Source of the DNA: Pseudoselenomonas ruminantium | GTDB taxonomy: Bacteria > Bacillota > Negativicutes > Selenomonadales > Selenomonadaceae | NCBI RefSeq assembly: GCF_900113715.1 | Contig: NZ_FOQK01000009.1 | Coordinates: forward strand, 50,711 to 114,710 | DNA: 64,000 nucleotides | Direction of reading: 5' to 3' | Shown: positions 7,751-16,887 of the stretch, piece by piece | Numbering within the stretch: the first letter of the stretch is position 1 | How the letters are laid out: every line of letters starts with the position of its first letter | The notes under the pieces: model-generated | What the model saw: the letters and a program-made list of their open reading frames with translations, nothing else | What the model was told of the DNA's origin: nothing | Databases searched by the model: none | Position numbers and translations under genes: made by a program

Positions 7751-9877
7751 GTGGCAGAAAACGAACCGATGGTAGAGGTCTTTATCTATGAGACGCGTCA
7801 GTTCCTAGAGCAGTTGGAGCAGGTCGCGCTCGCAAGTGAGGACAGCGGCAGCTTCCAGCCAGAGGATGTCAATGAAGTGTTTCGGGCCATGCACACCATC
7901 AAGGGCTCGGCAGCCATGATGCTCTATGATGAAATCTCGCATCTGGCGCATGCGGTTGAGGATATCTTTTTCTATATCCGGGAGTTGCATCCAGAGAAGA
8001 TCGATGTATCTGCTGTGACGGATATTGTGCTGACGGCCGTAGATTTCATGAATGGTGAGCTCGATAAGCTCGATAGCGGAGGACAGCCGGATGCTTCGAG
8101 TGAGGGGCTGCAGAAATCCACGCATGATTTCCTGCGGAATTTCAAGCTCGAAAATGGACATGATCCCGATGTGGATCTGCGCAAGGCGAAGAAGTCGGCG
8201 GCACCTAAGGCGGCCGGAGCGGCAGAACCGGCAAAGCAGCAGTACTTCATCCAAGCGGTCAAGCCCGAGGAAGTCAAGACAGAATCGGGCAGCAATCATG
8301 TCTATAAAGCGGTGCTGCATTTCGATCCCGATGGCGGGATGGTAGAGGTCAGGGCCTTCGGTGTGATCAATCGCCTGGAGGATCAAGCTGGTGAGCTGCA
8401 CTATCTGCCGGAAAAGATCATCGAGGATGAGACAGCCGCTGATACCATCATCAAGGATGGATTCAAGCTGTGGTTCACGACGGGGCTGGGCGTTGAGGAA
8501 GTCCGCAAGCTGCTGGATGAAACGATGTATTTGACGGGGTTGGAGCTTACGGAGCTGTCATCGACAGCAGAATGCGAGTATTGGCCGACCCCCAAGCAGA
8601 AGGCAGCCCAGGCGGTAGAAGAATCATCGCCGATTGTGCCGGTAAAGCCTGAGGCCAAGCCGCGGCCGGCGCCGATAAAACAGGCGGGGCACGAGGGGCA
8701 TGAGTCGCAGATGATAAGTGTCCGCGTCGATAAGCTTGACCGGCTGATGGAGCTTGTTGGCGAGATGGTCATTGCTGAGTCGATGGTGACGCAGAATCCC
8801 GATATCCGAGGGCTCGAGCTTTCCAATTTTGACAAGGCGGCCCGGCAGCTGCACAAGATAAATGGCGAGCTGCAAGACAGGGTCATGGCGCTGCGGATGG
8901 TGCCGCTTGAAGCAACCTTCAAGAAAATGAACCGCATTGTACGGGATATGACGAAAAAACTAGGCAAGCAGGCAAAACTCGTGCTGGTCGGTGCGGATAC
9001 CGAGGTCGATAAGAATGTCACCGAGCATATCGGCGATCCGCTCATGCATATCATCCGCAATTCCATCGACCATGGCATCGAGCTGCCCGAGGTGCGCCGG
9101 CAGGCTGGCAAGCCAGAGATGGGGACGGTAGTGCTCTCGGCGCAGAATGCCGGTGGTGAGGTGGTCATCCGCATTGAAGACGATGGCGGTGGCATGAACC
9201 GCGACCGCATCATGAAGAAGGCCAAGGAAAAGGGCATCCTGACGAAGCCGGAGGAGGAGTATACGGATCAGGAGGTCTATAGCTTCATTTTTGCTCCCGG
9301 GTTTTCGACCAAGGAACAGGTCACAGAGTTTTCGGGGCGCGGCGTAGGGATGGATGTGGTCGTCTCGAATATCAAGGCCTTGGGGGGAACTATAATGGTT
9401 GACAGCAACCCCGGCAAGGGAAGCGTGACGATTATCCGCATTCCGCTTACGCTGGCCATTGTGGAGGGGATGTGCATCAAGGTCGGAGGCTCGGGGTATA
9501 CGATCCCGATAAGTGCGATCCGCCGTTCGTTCCGTCCGGCAGACGAAGATATTTTCCTCGATGTGTCGGGACAGGAAATGTTTATGGAGGCAGGGCAGCC
9601 CTGCCCGATTGTACGGCTGCATCAGCTGTATGCTATCGAAAGTGCGCAGGAGCGGCTTACGGAGGGCATCCTGCTGGTGACGGAGACCGATGATCGCTAT
9701 CTGGGCATCTTTGCCGATGCGCTGGTGGGCGTTCAGCAGATTGTCGTAAAGCCAGTGCCGGGGTATATCCAGGCGATGACGAAGATGACGGGGATTACAG
9801 GCTGCACGATCCTGGGGGACGGCAGCATCAGCTTGATTATCGACCCGGGGAAACTCATGGGCTTGCTGGTTGAATGA
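7751..9877 (+). CDS. cheA: Chemotaxis histidine kinase CheA
   Basis: The 708-residue kinase has an N-terminal Hpt domain with phospho-acceptor His48 in FRAMHTIKGSAAMM. A P2-like module spans about 180-265. The dimerisation helices start at MISVRVDKLDRLMELVGEM, and the HATPase has the N box HIIRNSIDHGIE and the G boxes DDGGGM and GRGVGMDVV. A C-terminal CheW-like domain ends the protein. It autophosphorylates in response to receptors and passes phosphate to response regulators. A GTG start is used, with GGGAG 9 nt upstream. It is the first gene of a chemosensory operon with overlapping or tightly spaced genes. No CheY-P phosphatase or CheD is present nearby. Confidence 0.95.
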   Translation: MAENEPMVEVFIYETRQFLEQLEQVALASEDSGSFQPEDVNEVFRAMHTIKGSAAMMLYDEISHLAHAVEDIFFYIRELHPEKIDVSAVTDIVLTAVDFMNGELDKLDSGGQPDASSEGLQKSTHDFLRNFKLENGHDPDVDLRKAKKSAAPKAAGAAEPAKQQYFIQAVKPEEVKTESGSNHVYKAVLHFDPDGGMVEVRAFGVINRLEDQAGELHYLPEKIIEDETAADTIIKDGFKLWFTTGLGVEEVRKLLDETMYLTGLELTELSSTAECEYWPTPKQKAAQAVEESSPIVPVKPEAKPRPAPIKQAGHEGHESQMISVRVDKLDRLMELVGEMVIAESMVTQNPDIRGLELSNFDKAARQLHKINGELQDRVMALRMVPLEATFKKMNRIVRDMTKKLGKQAKLVLVGADTEVDKNVTEHIGDPLMHIIRNSIDHGIELPEVRRQAGKPEMGTVVLSAQNAGGEVVIRIEDDGGGMNRDRIMKKAKEKGILTKPEEEYTDQEVYSFIFAPGFSTKEQVTEFSGRGVGMDVVVSNIKALGGTIMVDSNPGKGSVTIIRIPLTLAIVEGMCIKVGGSGYTIPISAIRRSFRPADEDIFLDVSGQEMFMEAGQPCPIVRLHQLYAIESAQERLTEGILLVTETDDRYLGIFADALVGVQQIVVKPVPGYIQAMTKMTGITGCTILGDGSISLIIDPGKLMGLLVE

Positions 9878-9891
9878 TAGGAGGAACGGAA

Positions 9892-10404
9892 ATGGATGAA
9901 GAACTCCTGCAAGAGGAAGATACACAAAAGGATAAATATCTGACCTTTACACTGGGCGAGGAGCTTTATGGCATCGATATCCGCGTAGTCATCGAAATCA
10001 TCGGCATCCTGCCGGTGACCAAGGTGCCGGAGGTGCCAGACTATGTGCGCGGTATCATCAATCTCCGCGGCAAGATCATTCCGGTCATCGACATGCGGCT
10101 GCGGTTTGGCCGGGAGTTCCGGCCTTATACGGATCGTACCTGTGTCATCGTCATCGAGGTCAAGGAGGTACTGCTTGGACTTATCATCGATGGGGTCAGC
10201 GAAGTACTGTCCATCCCTGAGGGGCAGACGGTGGATCCGCCGGAGCTGAAGTCAGCCAGCAATCGCTACATCCGGAGTATCGGCAAGCTGCCAGATAGCA
10301 AGGTGGTGCTGCTGCTGGACTGGGAAAAACTGTTCGATGTGGAAGAAGAGAAGATGCTTAGCGGGATGAATGAGGAAAGAGGGAACGAAAATGGAGCTGT
10401 TTAA
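9892..10404 (+). CDS. cheW: CheW coupling protein
   Basis: The 170-residue CheW domain opens with [20 protein letters not shown] and contains [21 protein letters not shown]. CheW couples receptors to CheA. The ATG at 9892 has AGGAGG 8 nt upstream; an earlier ATG at 9874 overlaps the cheA stop (ATGA) and is less likely. Its 3' end overlaps the start of the mcp gene, implying translational coupling. Confidence 0.93.
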   Translation: MDEELLQEEDTQKDKYLTFTLGEELYGIDIRVVIEIIGILPVTKVPEVPDYVRGIINLRGKIIPVIDMRLRFGREFRPYTDRTCVIVIEVKEVLLGLIIDGVSEVLSIPEGQTVDPPELKSASNRYIRSIGKLPDSKVVLLLDWEKLFDVEEEKMLSGMNEERGNENGAV

Positions 10405-12094
10405 GAATATGAAGATCAGTACCCAATTGGTGACATTGACGGGAATACTCGGAGCCTTGATCGTGCTGACAGCTGTTTGTTGCCTTTATCTGCTAAGCTC
10501 CGTGAGTGAGGAATATCAGAGGGTTTATGATGAAGATGCCTATGCGGCGACTCTGGCGACACAAGCAGGGAAGCTTTTCACAGAATCCCGCAATGAGTAT
10601 ACGCGGTTCCTGACGCGCGTCGATCCGTCGATGCGGCAGGAATCCATGACGAACATGCAGAAGCGTGACAAGGAACTCGATGTGGTGTTTGCCGAGCTGG
10701 AGAAACGCGCCATTTCGGCAGAGGCCAAGAGGGTGATGAGTGACATCCGCGCGCAGATCGATACGTTCCGCAGCCAGCGTGATGCGCTGATCAAGGCGCA
10801 GCCAGCGCCGGGCGCGCCGGTGGAGACTCTGCCCGAGGCCAAGCGGGCATCGGAAACCGGCTATAAACTTGCACAGAGCTTTGAGTCCGTGATGGAGATG
10901 GGCAATAAGAGTACACAGGAGGAGTTCAAGAAAATCAAGGATGAAATCGATAGGGCGATGCTGATTTCGGTCATCAATATTGCGCTGGTAGTCATCCTGT
11001 CGATGTTCTTTGGCATGCGGCTGGCCCGCAATATCGGCAGCCGTATCAACCGGATGGCGGATGCTGCTGAGGTGATCGGAAGTGGCGATCTCAGCCAGCC
11101 GATGAAGCCGGAGAGCAACGATGAGATCGGGCAGGCGGTCGCGCATTTTGAGCATATGCGCCAGAATCTCAACCAGTCGATGAACAATATCCATGTGGCA
11201 GCGGAGCAGGTAGCCGCAGGCTCGCGCAATGTCTCTGAGGCCAGTGTGTCCCTTTCGCAAGGGGCGGCGGAGCAGGCGTCTTCGGTCGAGGAACTTTCAG
11301 CCTCGATTTCGGAGATCTCGTCGCAGACGGCCAGCAATGCGGAAAATGCGGGCAAGGCCAATAACCTCACGATCCAGGCGCGCCAGCAGGCAGCTGTCGG
11401 CGATGCCGATATGAAGGAAATGCTCGCGGCTATGGAGGACATCAATACGTCGTCGGCCAATATCTCCAAGATCATCAAGGTCATCGATGAGATCGCCTTC
11501 CAGACCAATATCCTGGCCCTCAATGCAGCCGTAGAGGCCGCCCGGGCCGGGCAGCATGGCAAGGGTTTTGCCGTGGTGGCTGAAGAGGTGCGGAATCTGG
11601 CGGCACGCAGTGCCAAGGCGGCGAAGGAAACCACAGAGCTTATCGAAGACTCAATCGCGAAGGTGGAGTCTGGGCGGGCAATTGCTGGCAAGACGGCTGA
11701 GGCGCTTATGATCATCATGAACAATGTCTCGGAAGTAGCCGATATCGTGAGCTCGATCGCCAAGGCCTCCAGTGAGCAGAAGCTGGCCCTGGAGCAGATC
11801 GACCAAGGCGTCTTGCAGGTATCGCAGGTCGTGCAGGCGAATTCGGCGACCTCGGAAGAAGCGGCGTCGGCCAGTGAGCAGCTCAATGCACAGGCGGCCC
11901 GGCTGCGGGAGACTTCTGATCAGTTCCGCCTGGAACCCGGCGGTCCGCGGGGGATGGGGAACTATAACCGGCCAAAGCCTGTGGTGCGTCCGGCAGCATC
12001 CCCGGCAGCTCCGGCTGCGCCGCTGGCAACCAAGCAGGCAGAGCCCAAGGCGTATACATATACCGATGATGAGGAAGGATTTGGCAAATACTGA
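10391..12094 (+). CDS. Methyl-accepting chemotaxis protein
   Basis: The 567-residue receptor has transmembrane segment 1 (about 14-36), a periplasmic four-helix-bundle sensor, and transmembrane segment 2 (about 192-213, [17 protein letters not shown]). A HAMP domain follows, then a cytoplasmic signalling domain with the hairpin tip [21 protein letters not shown] proline/alanine-rich tail ends in EEGFGKY. The ATG at 10391 has a GAGGAAAGAGGG site and overlaps the cheW end. The receptor lies inside the operon, so it is probably the dedicated input of this system. The ligand is unknown. Confidence 0.92.
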   Translation: MELFKNMKISTQLVTLTGILGALIVLTAVCCLYLLSSVSEEYQRVYDEDAYAATLATQAGKLFTESRNEYTRFLTRVDPSMRQESMTNMQKRDKELDVVFAELEKRAISAEAKRVMSDIRAQIDTFRSQRDALIKAQPAPGAPVETLPEAKRASETGYKLAQSFESVMEMGNKSTQEEFKKIKDEIDRAMLISVINIALVVILSMFFGMRLARNIGSRINRMADAAEVIGSGDLSQPMKPESNDEIGQAVAHFEHMRQNLNQSMNNIHVAAEQVAAGSRNVSEASVSLSQGAAEQASSVEELSASISEISSQTASNAENAGKANNLTIQARQQAAVGDADMKEMLAAMEDINTSSANISKIIKVIDEIAFQTNILALNAAVEAARAGQHGKGFAVVAEEVRNLAARSAKAAKETTELIEDSIAKVESGRAIAGKTAEALMIIMNNVSEVADIVSSIAKASSEQKLALEQIDQGVLQVSQVVQANSATSEEAASASEQLNAQAARLRETSDQFRLEPGGPRGMGNYNRPKPVVRPAASPAAPAAPLATKQAEPKAYTYTDDEEGFGKY

Positions 12095-13659
12095 TGGAGG
12101 ATTCGGTATTTTTAGCATATGCGAGTATCGTGGATCGCGCGTTTGGCATCCAGCTGCCGCGGGAGAAGAAGGCTCTTCTGGAGTCGCGCTTGCAGCGGCT
12201 GTTCCATGAAGGGGCGGAGACGGCCAAATATCGCGATGCCGCAGGTTTCTTGAAGGCGTTGAAGCAGGATGGCACCGGGAAGCTCTTGAAAGTGCTGGCT
12301 GAGGCTATCACCACGCACCACACGTTTTTTATGCGTGAGGCAGATCATTTTTGGTTCTATCGGGATACGGTGCTGCCTTGGATTGCATCATCGGTTCAGG
12401 ACGGCGATATACGTACCTGGTGCGCGGCTTGTTCCACGGGGCAGGAGGCCTATACTCTGGCAATGCTGCTGCAGGATCAATTCGGGCTGCAGGGATCGCG
12501 GTGGGAAAAGACACTTCTGGCGACGGATCTATCGCTGGAGGTGCTGGAGACGGCGAAAACGGGAATCTATGGGGCAGAATCGCTGGCGGGGCTGCCGGAG
12601 AACTGGCTGCATGGCTACTTCCATGCAGTGAGCGGCGGCCGGCGGCAGGTCAATGATGTGATCCGCCAGCAGGTGCTGTTCCGTCCCTTCAATCTGATGA
12701 CTCCCCAGTTCCCGTTCAGGAAGCCTTTCCATGTGATTTTCTGCCGGAATGTCATGATCTATTTTGATGCGCCGGTACGGAACCGGCTTGTGCGGCAGTT
12801 CTATGAGTACCTGGAGCCCGGCGGTTACCTTTTTGTGGGCCATTCGGAGACGGTGGAGCGGCAGGCGGCACCCTTCCAATATGTGATGCCGTCGGTTTAC
12901 CGCAAGCCCTTGGATGCCGCGCCCCGTGAGCCGCAGCAGCTCAGCGGCATGTATCAGCGGACGCAGGCCGCTGCGGCTGGCATCCAGCGCAATATCCAGC
13001 TGGCCAGGCGGGCCGTGGCAACGGGCCGGGCAGAGCCGCATGAGACGCCGAAGGCAGTGAAGCTGATCGCCCTCGGCGCATCTACGGGGGGCACTGAGGC
13101 ACTGGCAAGCCTTATCCAGGGGCTGCGCCCGCCGCTGCCGCCGATTGTCATCGTCCAGCATATCCCCTATGGATTCAGCCGGCTGTTTGCAGAACGCCTG
13201 AACAATGAGTCGGCGTTCACGGCAGCGGAGGCTGTGGATGGTGAGCATCTGCAGCCCAATCACATCTATGTCGCACCGGGAGACCGGCAGATGCGCGTCC
13301 GGCGGCTGGGCAGTGAGTTTTTCGTTGCTTGCCGTGGCACGGAGCAGGTCAGCGGCCATTGCCCGTCAGTGGATGTGCTGTTTGCGTCGGTGGCCGAGGC
13401 TGCGGGGGCAGAGGCACTGGGCGTGATCCTCACGGGGATGGGCGCCGATGGCGCAGAGGGGCTGCTGGCTATGCGCAAGAAGGGGGCGCGGACACTGGGA
13501 CAGGATGAAGCTACCAGTGTGGTTTATGGTATGCCATGGGTGGCTTTCGAGCGCGGCGCAGTCATGCGGCAGCTGCCGCTCCACGCCATTGCGGGCTGCA
13601 TCATGAGCTTGGCGCATCAGCCACTGACAGCTGGAGAGGATGAAGACAATGACAAATGA
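12094..13659 (+). CDS. CheR methyltransferase - CheB methylesterase fusion
   Basis: The 521-residue protein joins two normally antagonistic enzymes. Residues 1-275 are CheR: an N-terminal helical domain, the SAM site WCAACSTGQEAYTLAM, and FCRNVMIYFD. After a 45-residue linker, residues about 322-510 are the CheB esterase domain with the catalytic set Ser330 (GASTGG), His356 (QHIPYGF) and Asp452 (GMGADGAEG). There is no CheB receiver domain, so phosphorylation cannot gate the esterase in the usual way. Known CheB-CheR fusions run in the opposite order. The start overlaps the mcp stop (TGATG). It would set methylation of the operon's receptor. Confidence 0.9.
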   Translation: MEDSVFLAYASIVDRAFGIQLPREKKALLESRLQRLFHEGAETAKYRDAAGFLKALKQDGTGKLLKVLAEAITTHHTFFMREADHFWFYRDTVLPWIASSVQDGDIRTWCAACSTGQEAYTLAMLLQDQFGLQGSRWEKTLLATDLSLEVLETAKTGIYGAESLAGLPENWLHGYFHAVSGGRRQVNDVIRQQVLFRPFNLMTPQFPFRKPFHVIFCRNVMIYFDAPVRNRLVRQFYEYLEPGGYLFVGHSETVERQAAPFQYVMPSVYRKPLDAAPREPQQLSGMYQRTQAAAAGIQRNIQLARRAVATGRAEPHETPKAVKLIALGASTGGTEALASLIQGLRPPLPPIVIVQHIPYGFSRLFAERLNNESAFTAAEAVDGEHLQPNHIYVAPGDRQMRVRRLGSEFFVACRGTEQVSGHCPSVDVLFASVAEAAGAEALGVILTGMGADGAEGLLAMRKKGARTLGQDEATSVVYGMPWVAFERGAVMRQLPLHAIAGCIMSLAHQPLTAGEDEDNDK

Positions 13660-15376
13660 GGCATATGGACAGATTCCTGACTCAGTCCTGCGAGGGCTTC
13701 TGGGGAGTCTGGGCGATGGTCTTATCCTGACGGATCTGGAGGAAAAGATAACATATATCAATAAAAGTGCCAAGCGGATCCTGGACCGGACGGACAAGCA
13801 GGCCTTGGGGCATTTGTTCAGCGAGGTCTGCCCGCTGGTCAATCTGAAAACGGGGCGCAGTTTTCAAAGCCCGCTGCAAACGGCACTCCAGGAGCGGCGC
13901 TCGGTGGGACTGGCGCGCAATATCGGCATCCTGCGCGGCGAGCAGAAAGAGGCTATCTATTTGTCTGCGACGTGTTCCCCGCTGTATCTGGATGAGGGGG
14001 AGATCGTGGGCTGCGCAGTGATCCTGCGCAATATCACGCACCTGCGCCGGCTGGAGCTACGGATCGAGGCGGATCATGTCTATATGCGTACCGTATTTTC
14101 GGCGGCGCAGGTAGGGCTGTGTGTGCTGAATGACAGGGGGGCTATCGTCGATATCAACGATGCTGGCCTTGAGACCATGGAAACCACTTACAGGGAATCG
14201 GTGGGGAAGCAGTTCGGTGATGTATTCCGCTGCGAGAACAGTGTGGAAGGCGGCTGCGGCCATGGCCAGTACTGTGCGACCTGCCCCATCCGCCATCAGA
14301 TCGAGACCGCGATATCCACGGAGGGGTATACCAGCCAGATCACGGCGGCGATGCACAGCGTCCGCCGCAAGGAAAGGATATGGCTGCGGATGTTCTTCTC
14401 GCAGGCTTGGTCGGAGATCGGCAAGCAGACAATCGTCACGATGATTGACGTATCGCAGCGCAAGAAACGCGAGGATGCCCTGGAGGAGGCACGGGAGCGT
14501 GCGGAGGCGGCCAGCCGGACGAAGAGTCAGTTCTTGGCCAACATGAGTCATGAGATCCGCACGCCCATCAACGGCATGAATGGCATGATCGACCTGACAT
14601 TGCATACGGAGCTCACCGAGGAGCAGCGGGAGAATCTCATGAGTGCCAAGCAGTGCTCGGAGGACCTGCTGCGGATCATCAACGATATCCTCGATTTTTC
14701 CAAGCTCGACTGCGGGAAGATGGAGCTTGAGTCGCTGGATTTTGACCTGCACAAGACCCTGCGGCGGGTCTGCACGGTGCATCGCAAAGTAGCCAAGGGC
14801 AAGGGACTGTTTTTCCGCTTGCCGGATCTGAAGGCCGTGCCGCAATTCATCACTGGCGATCCGATGCGGTTCCGCCAGATCCTGCACAATCTGCTGACCA
14901 ACGCGGTGAAGTTCACCAATGAGGGTGGCGTGGCCGTCGAGGTGAAAAAGACTTACCGCAAGGATATGCCCGTGCTGAGCATCGCGATTCATGATACGGG
15001 GATCGGCATGTCCTTTGCAGAGCAGAAGAAACTCTTCCAGCCGTTCAGCCAGGTAGATGGCTCTACGACGAGGAAGTTCGGCGGGACAGGGCTCGGGCTC
15101 ATGATCGTCAAGGATCTGGTCGAGGCTATGGGCGGCGAGATCACTGCTCATTCGGCCCCGCAGTGTGGCAGCAACTTCACTTTTTGGATTCCGCTGTATG
15201 AGGCGGATGGGGAGGATGAAGAAAGCCTGGAACGGTCGGTGTTCATCAATGAGAGTTGGAATGAAAGCGGAAATCGGGAGGCGCAGGCCAAGGCGGAGGA
15301 GACGGATATCAGTGATATCGCGAGCCTGCTGGCGTACTGTGAGCAGCGTCTCGATGATGAGGGAGGGGATGCATGA
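13649..15376 (+). CDS. PAS-PAS sensor histidine kinase with Cys-rich insert
   Basis: The 575-residue cytoplasmic kinase has two PAS domains (about 10-135 and 145-270), HisKA with phospho-acceptor His301 in NMSHEIRTPINGM, and HATPase (GDPMRFRQILHNLLTNAVKF, DTGIGM, GGTGLGL). No transmembrane segment is evident. The second PAS has four cysteines, C195, C203, C209 and C212 (CxxC at the end), that could bind an Fe-S cluster, heme or metal. Thus it may sense redox or a gas. The ATG at 13649 has GGAGAGG 10 nt upstream. The response regulator gene overlaps its stop, so they are a probable pair. Confidence 0.88.
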   Translation: MTNEAYGQIPDSVLRGLLGSLGDGLILTDLEEKITYINKSAKRILDRTDKQALGHLFSEVCPLVNLKTGRSFQSPLQTALQERRSVGLARNIGILRGEQKEAIYLSATCSPLYLDEGEIVGCAVILRNITHLRRLELRIEADHVYMRTVFSAAQVGLCVLNDRGAIVDINDAGLETMETTYRESVGKQFGDVFRCENSVEGGCGHGQYCATCPIRHQIETAISTEGYTSQITAAMHSVRRKERIWLRMFFSQAWSEIGKQTIVTMIDVSQRKKREDALEEARERAEAASRTKSQFLANMSHEIRTPINGMNGMIDLTLHTELTEEQRENLMSAKQCSEDLLRIINDILDFSKLDCGKMELESLDFDLHKTLRRVCTVHRKVAKGKGLFFRLPDLKAVPQFITGDPMRFRQILHNLLTNAVKFTNEGGVAVEVKKTYRKDMPVLSIAIHDTGIGMSFAEQKKLFQPFSQVDGSTTRKFGGTGLGLMIVKDLVEAMGGEITAHSAPQCGSNFTFWIPLYEADGEDEESLERSVFINESWNESGNREAQAKAEETDISDIASLLAYCEQRLDDEGGDA

Positions 15377-15765
15377 TGAAGATACTGATTGCAGAGGATG
15401 ACCGGCTGAGCCGGGTTTTCCTGAAAAAGTTCATGGGCAATTACGGCAGCTGTGATGTGGCTGTCGATGGGATGGAGGCGCTCGATCTTTTCATGGATGC
15501 GATAAAAGACAAGGAGCCCTACGATCTATTGTGCCTGGATATCATGATGCCCCGTATCGATGGGCTGAAGCTCTTGAAGGCCATCCGCGTCCTCGAAAAG
15601 CAGCATCAGCTCAAGCATACCTGTATCATCATGATGACGGCGCTGGCGGATGTGGAATATGTCGACCAGGCACTGGAGCTGGGTTGCGATGCTTATGCGG
15701 CCAAGCCCATCGATACCGATAAGGTGACCCTGGTCATGAAGAACCTGGGACTGTTGAAAGAATAG
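15373..15765 (+). CDS. Single-domain response regulator (CheY-like)
   Basis: The 130-residue receiver domain has the acidic pair EDD (residues 8-10), phospho-acceptor Asp56 (LLCLDIMMP), Thr88 (MMTAL) and Lys111 (AAKPID). There is no output domain. The start overlaps the kinase stop (ATGATGA). It could be the target of the PAS kinase, of CheA, or of both, linking the two sensors of the operon. Whether it acts at a flagellar motor is not shown by the sequence. Confidence 0.9.
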   Translation: MMKILIAEDDRLSRVFLKKFMGNYGSCDVAVDGMEALDLFMDAIKDKEPYDLLCLDIMMPRIDGLKLLKAIRVLEKQHQLKHTCIIMMTALADVEYVDQALELGCDAYAAKPIDTDKVTLVMKNLGLLKE

Positions 15766-15775
15766 GGATACCACC

Positions 15776-15809
15776 AAGAGCTTTTCTTCGCGGAAAGGCT
15801 CTTTTTCAC
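15776..15809 (+). terminator. Intrinsic terminator of the chemosensory operon
   Basis: AAGAGC-TTTTC, a TTCGCG turn, GAAAG-GCTCT and then TTTTT lie 11 bp after the response regulator stop. Confidence 0.8.
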
Positions 15810-15962
15810 TGGATAATGCCCTGTGGCTATGATAAAATAATATTATCTTGAATTGTGCCGCAAATGAGAATCCGATAGACAATAGATAAGCGATTCCGGG
15901 CACAACGGAAATAAACTGAATGAAGCTATTGCAAGTTGGGTAGCGTGTATGGGGGACTATTG

Positions 15963-16871
15963 ATGGAGTTTCGGCAATTGGAATATTTTTGTACCATCAG
16001 CGAGCTCGAGAACTTTACGCGGACGGCCGAGGCACTGCATGTGTCACAGCCGTCGGTCACCAAGGCAATCAAGTCACTGGAGGCTGAGCTGGGGGTAATG
16101 CTCATAAACCGCAGCCAGAAGCATGTAAGTCTTACGGAGCAGGGCAAGGTTTTCCTGGTCCATGCGCAGCGCATCATGCAGGATGCGGCGTTTGCGAAGA
16201 AAGATATGCTGCGTTACCGTTCGGATCGGCAGGATATCATACATTTCGGTATGCCGCCGATGGTGGAAGGGTATCTGTTCCCCGATTTGTTTACGAAATT
16301 CCGGGAGCATGTGCCGGATGTGACGCTTGATGTGCAGGAATTCAGCGACTCGGATGAGGTGCGCCAGCGCGCGGATGCAGGGGAGCTCGATTTCGGTATC
16401 GTGCTGGGCAGCGACGCGGAGGAACTCGATAATTCGATGCGTATCCTGCAGGACAAGATGGTGCTTTGCCTGCCGCCGCAGCATCCGCTGGCGGGCAAGG
16501 AGTCAATCTCCTTCCGCGAGCTGCGCGATGAGAAGTTCATCCTGCAGCAGCCGAATACCTATCAGTACCGCCAGATCATGGATCACTGCGGCGAATATGG
16601 CTATGTGCCGGACATCGTGCTCTGTACATCGCAGCTCAAGACCATCAAGCAGCTGGTAGCCAATGGCAGCGGGATCTCGATGCTGCCGAACTTCGTCACG
16701 CGCATGGAGAAGATTTTCGTGCGCAAGCCGCTGGCGCCCTCGGTAGGCGTCAGCGTGTCGCTTTTCTGGGGCGGCAACAAGAATCTTTCCCGGGCAGATG
16801 CCCGGTTCATGAAATTCATGAGGGAATACACGGAAACGCAGGAATTCAAGCAGCATTTCCGTCAACATTGA
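15963..16871 (+). CDS. LysR-family transcriptional regulator
   Basis: The 302-residue protein opens with the LysR helix-turn-helix (MEFRQLEYFCTISELENFTR and SQPSVTKAIKSLEAELG). It then has a LysR substrate-binding domain (about 90-295) with a typical ISFRELRDEKFIL segment. The ATG at 15963 follows GGGGGAC. Neighbouring genes give no target: the chemosensory operon ends upstream and smc begins 17 bp downstream. It may share a transcript with smc. Confidence 0.9.
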   Translation: MEFRQLEYFCTISELENFTRTAEALHVSQPSVTKAIKSLEAELGVMLINRSQKHVSLTEQGKVFLVHAQRIMQDAAFAKKDMLRYRSDRQDIIHFGMPPMVEGYLFPDLFTKFREHVPDVTLDVQEFSDSDEVRQRADAGELDFGIVLGSDAEELDNSMRILQDKMVLCLPPQHPLAGKESISFRELRDEKFILQQPNTYQYRQIMDHCGEYGYVPDIVLCTSQLKTIKQLVANGSGISMLPNFVTRMEKIFVRKPLAPSVGVSVSLFWGGNKNLSRADARFMKFMREYTETQEFKQHFRQH

Positions 16872-16887
16872 AGAGGCAGGGAAAAAC

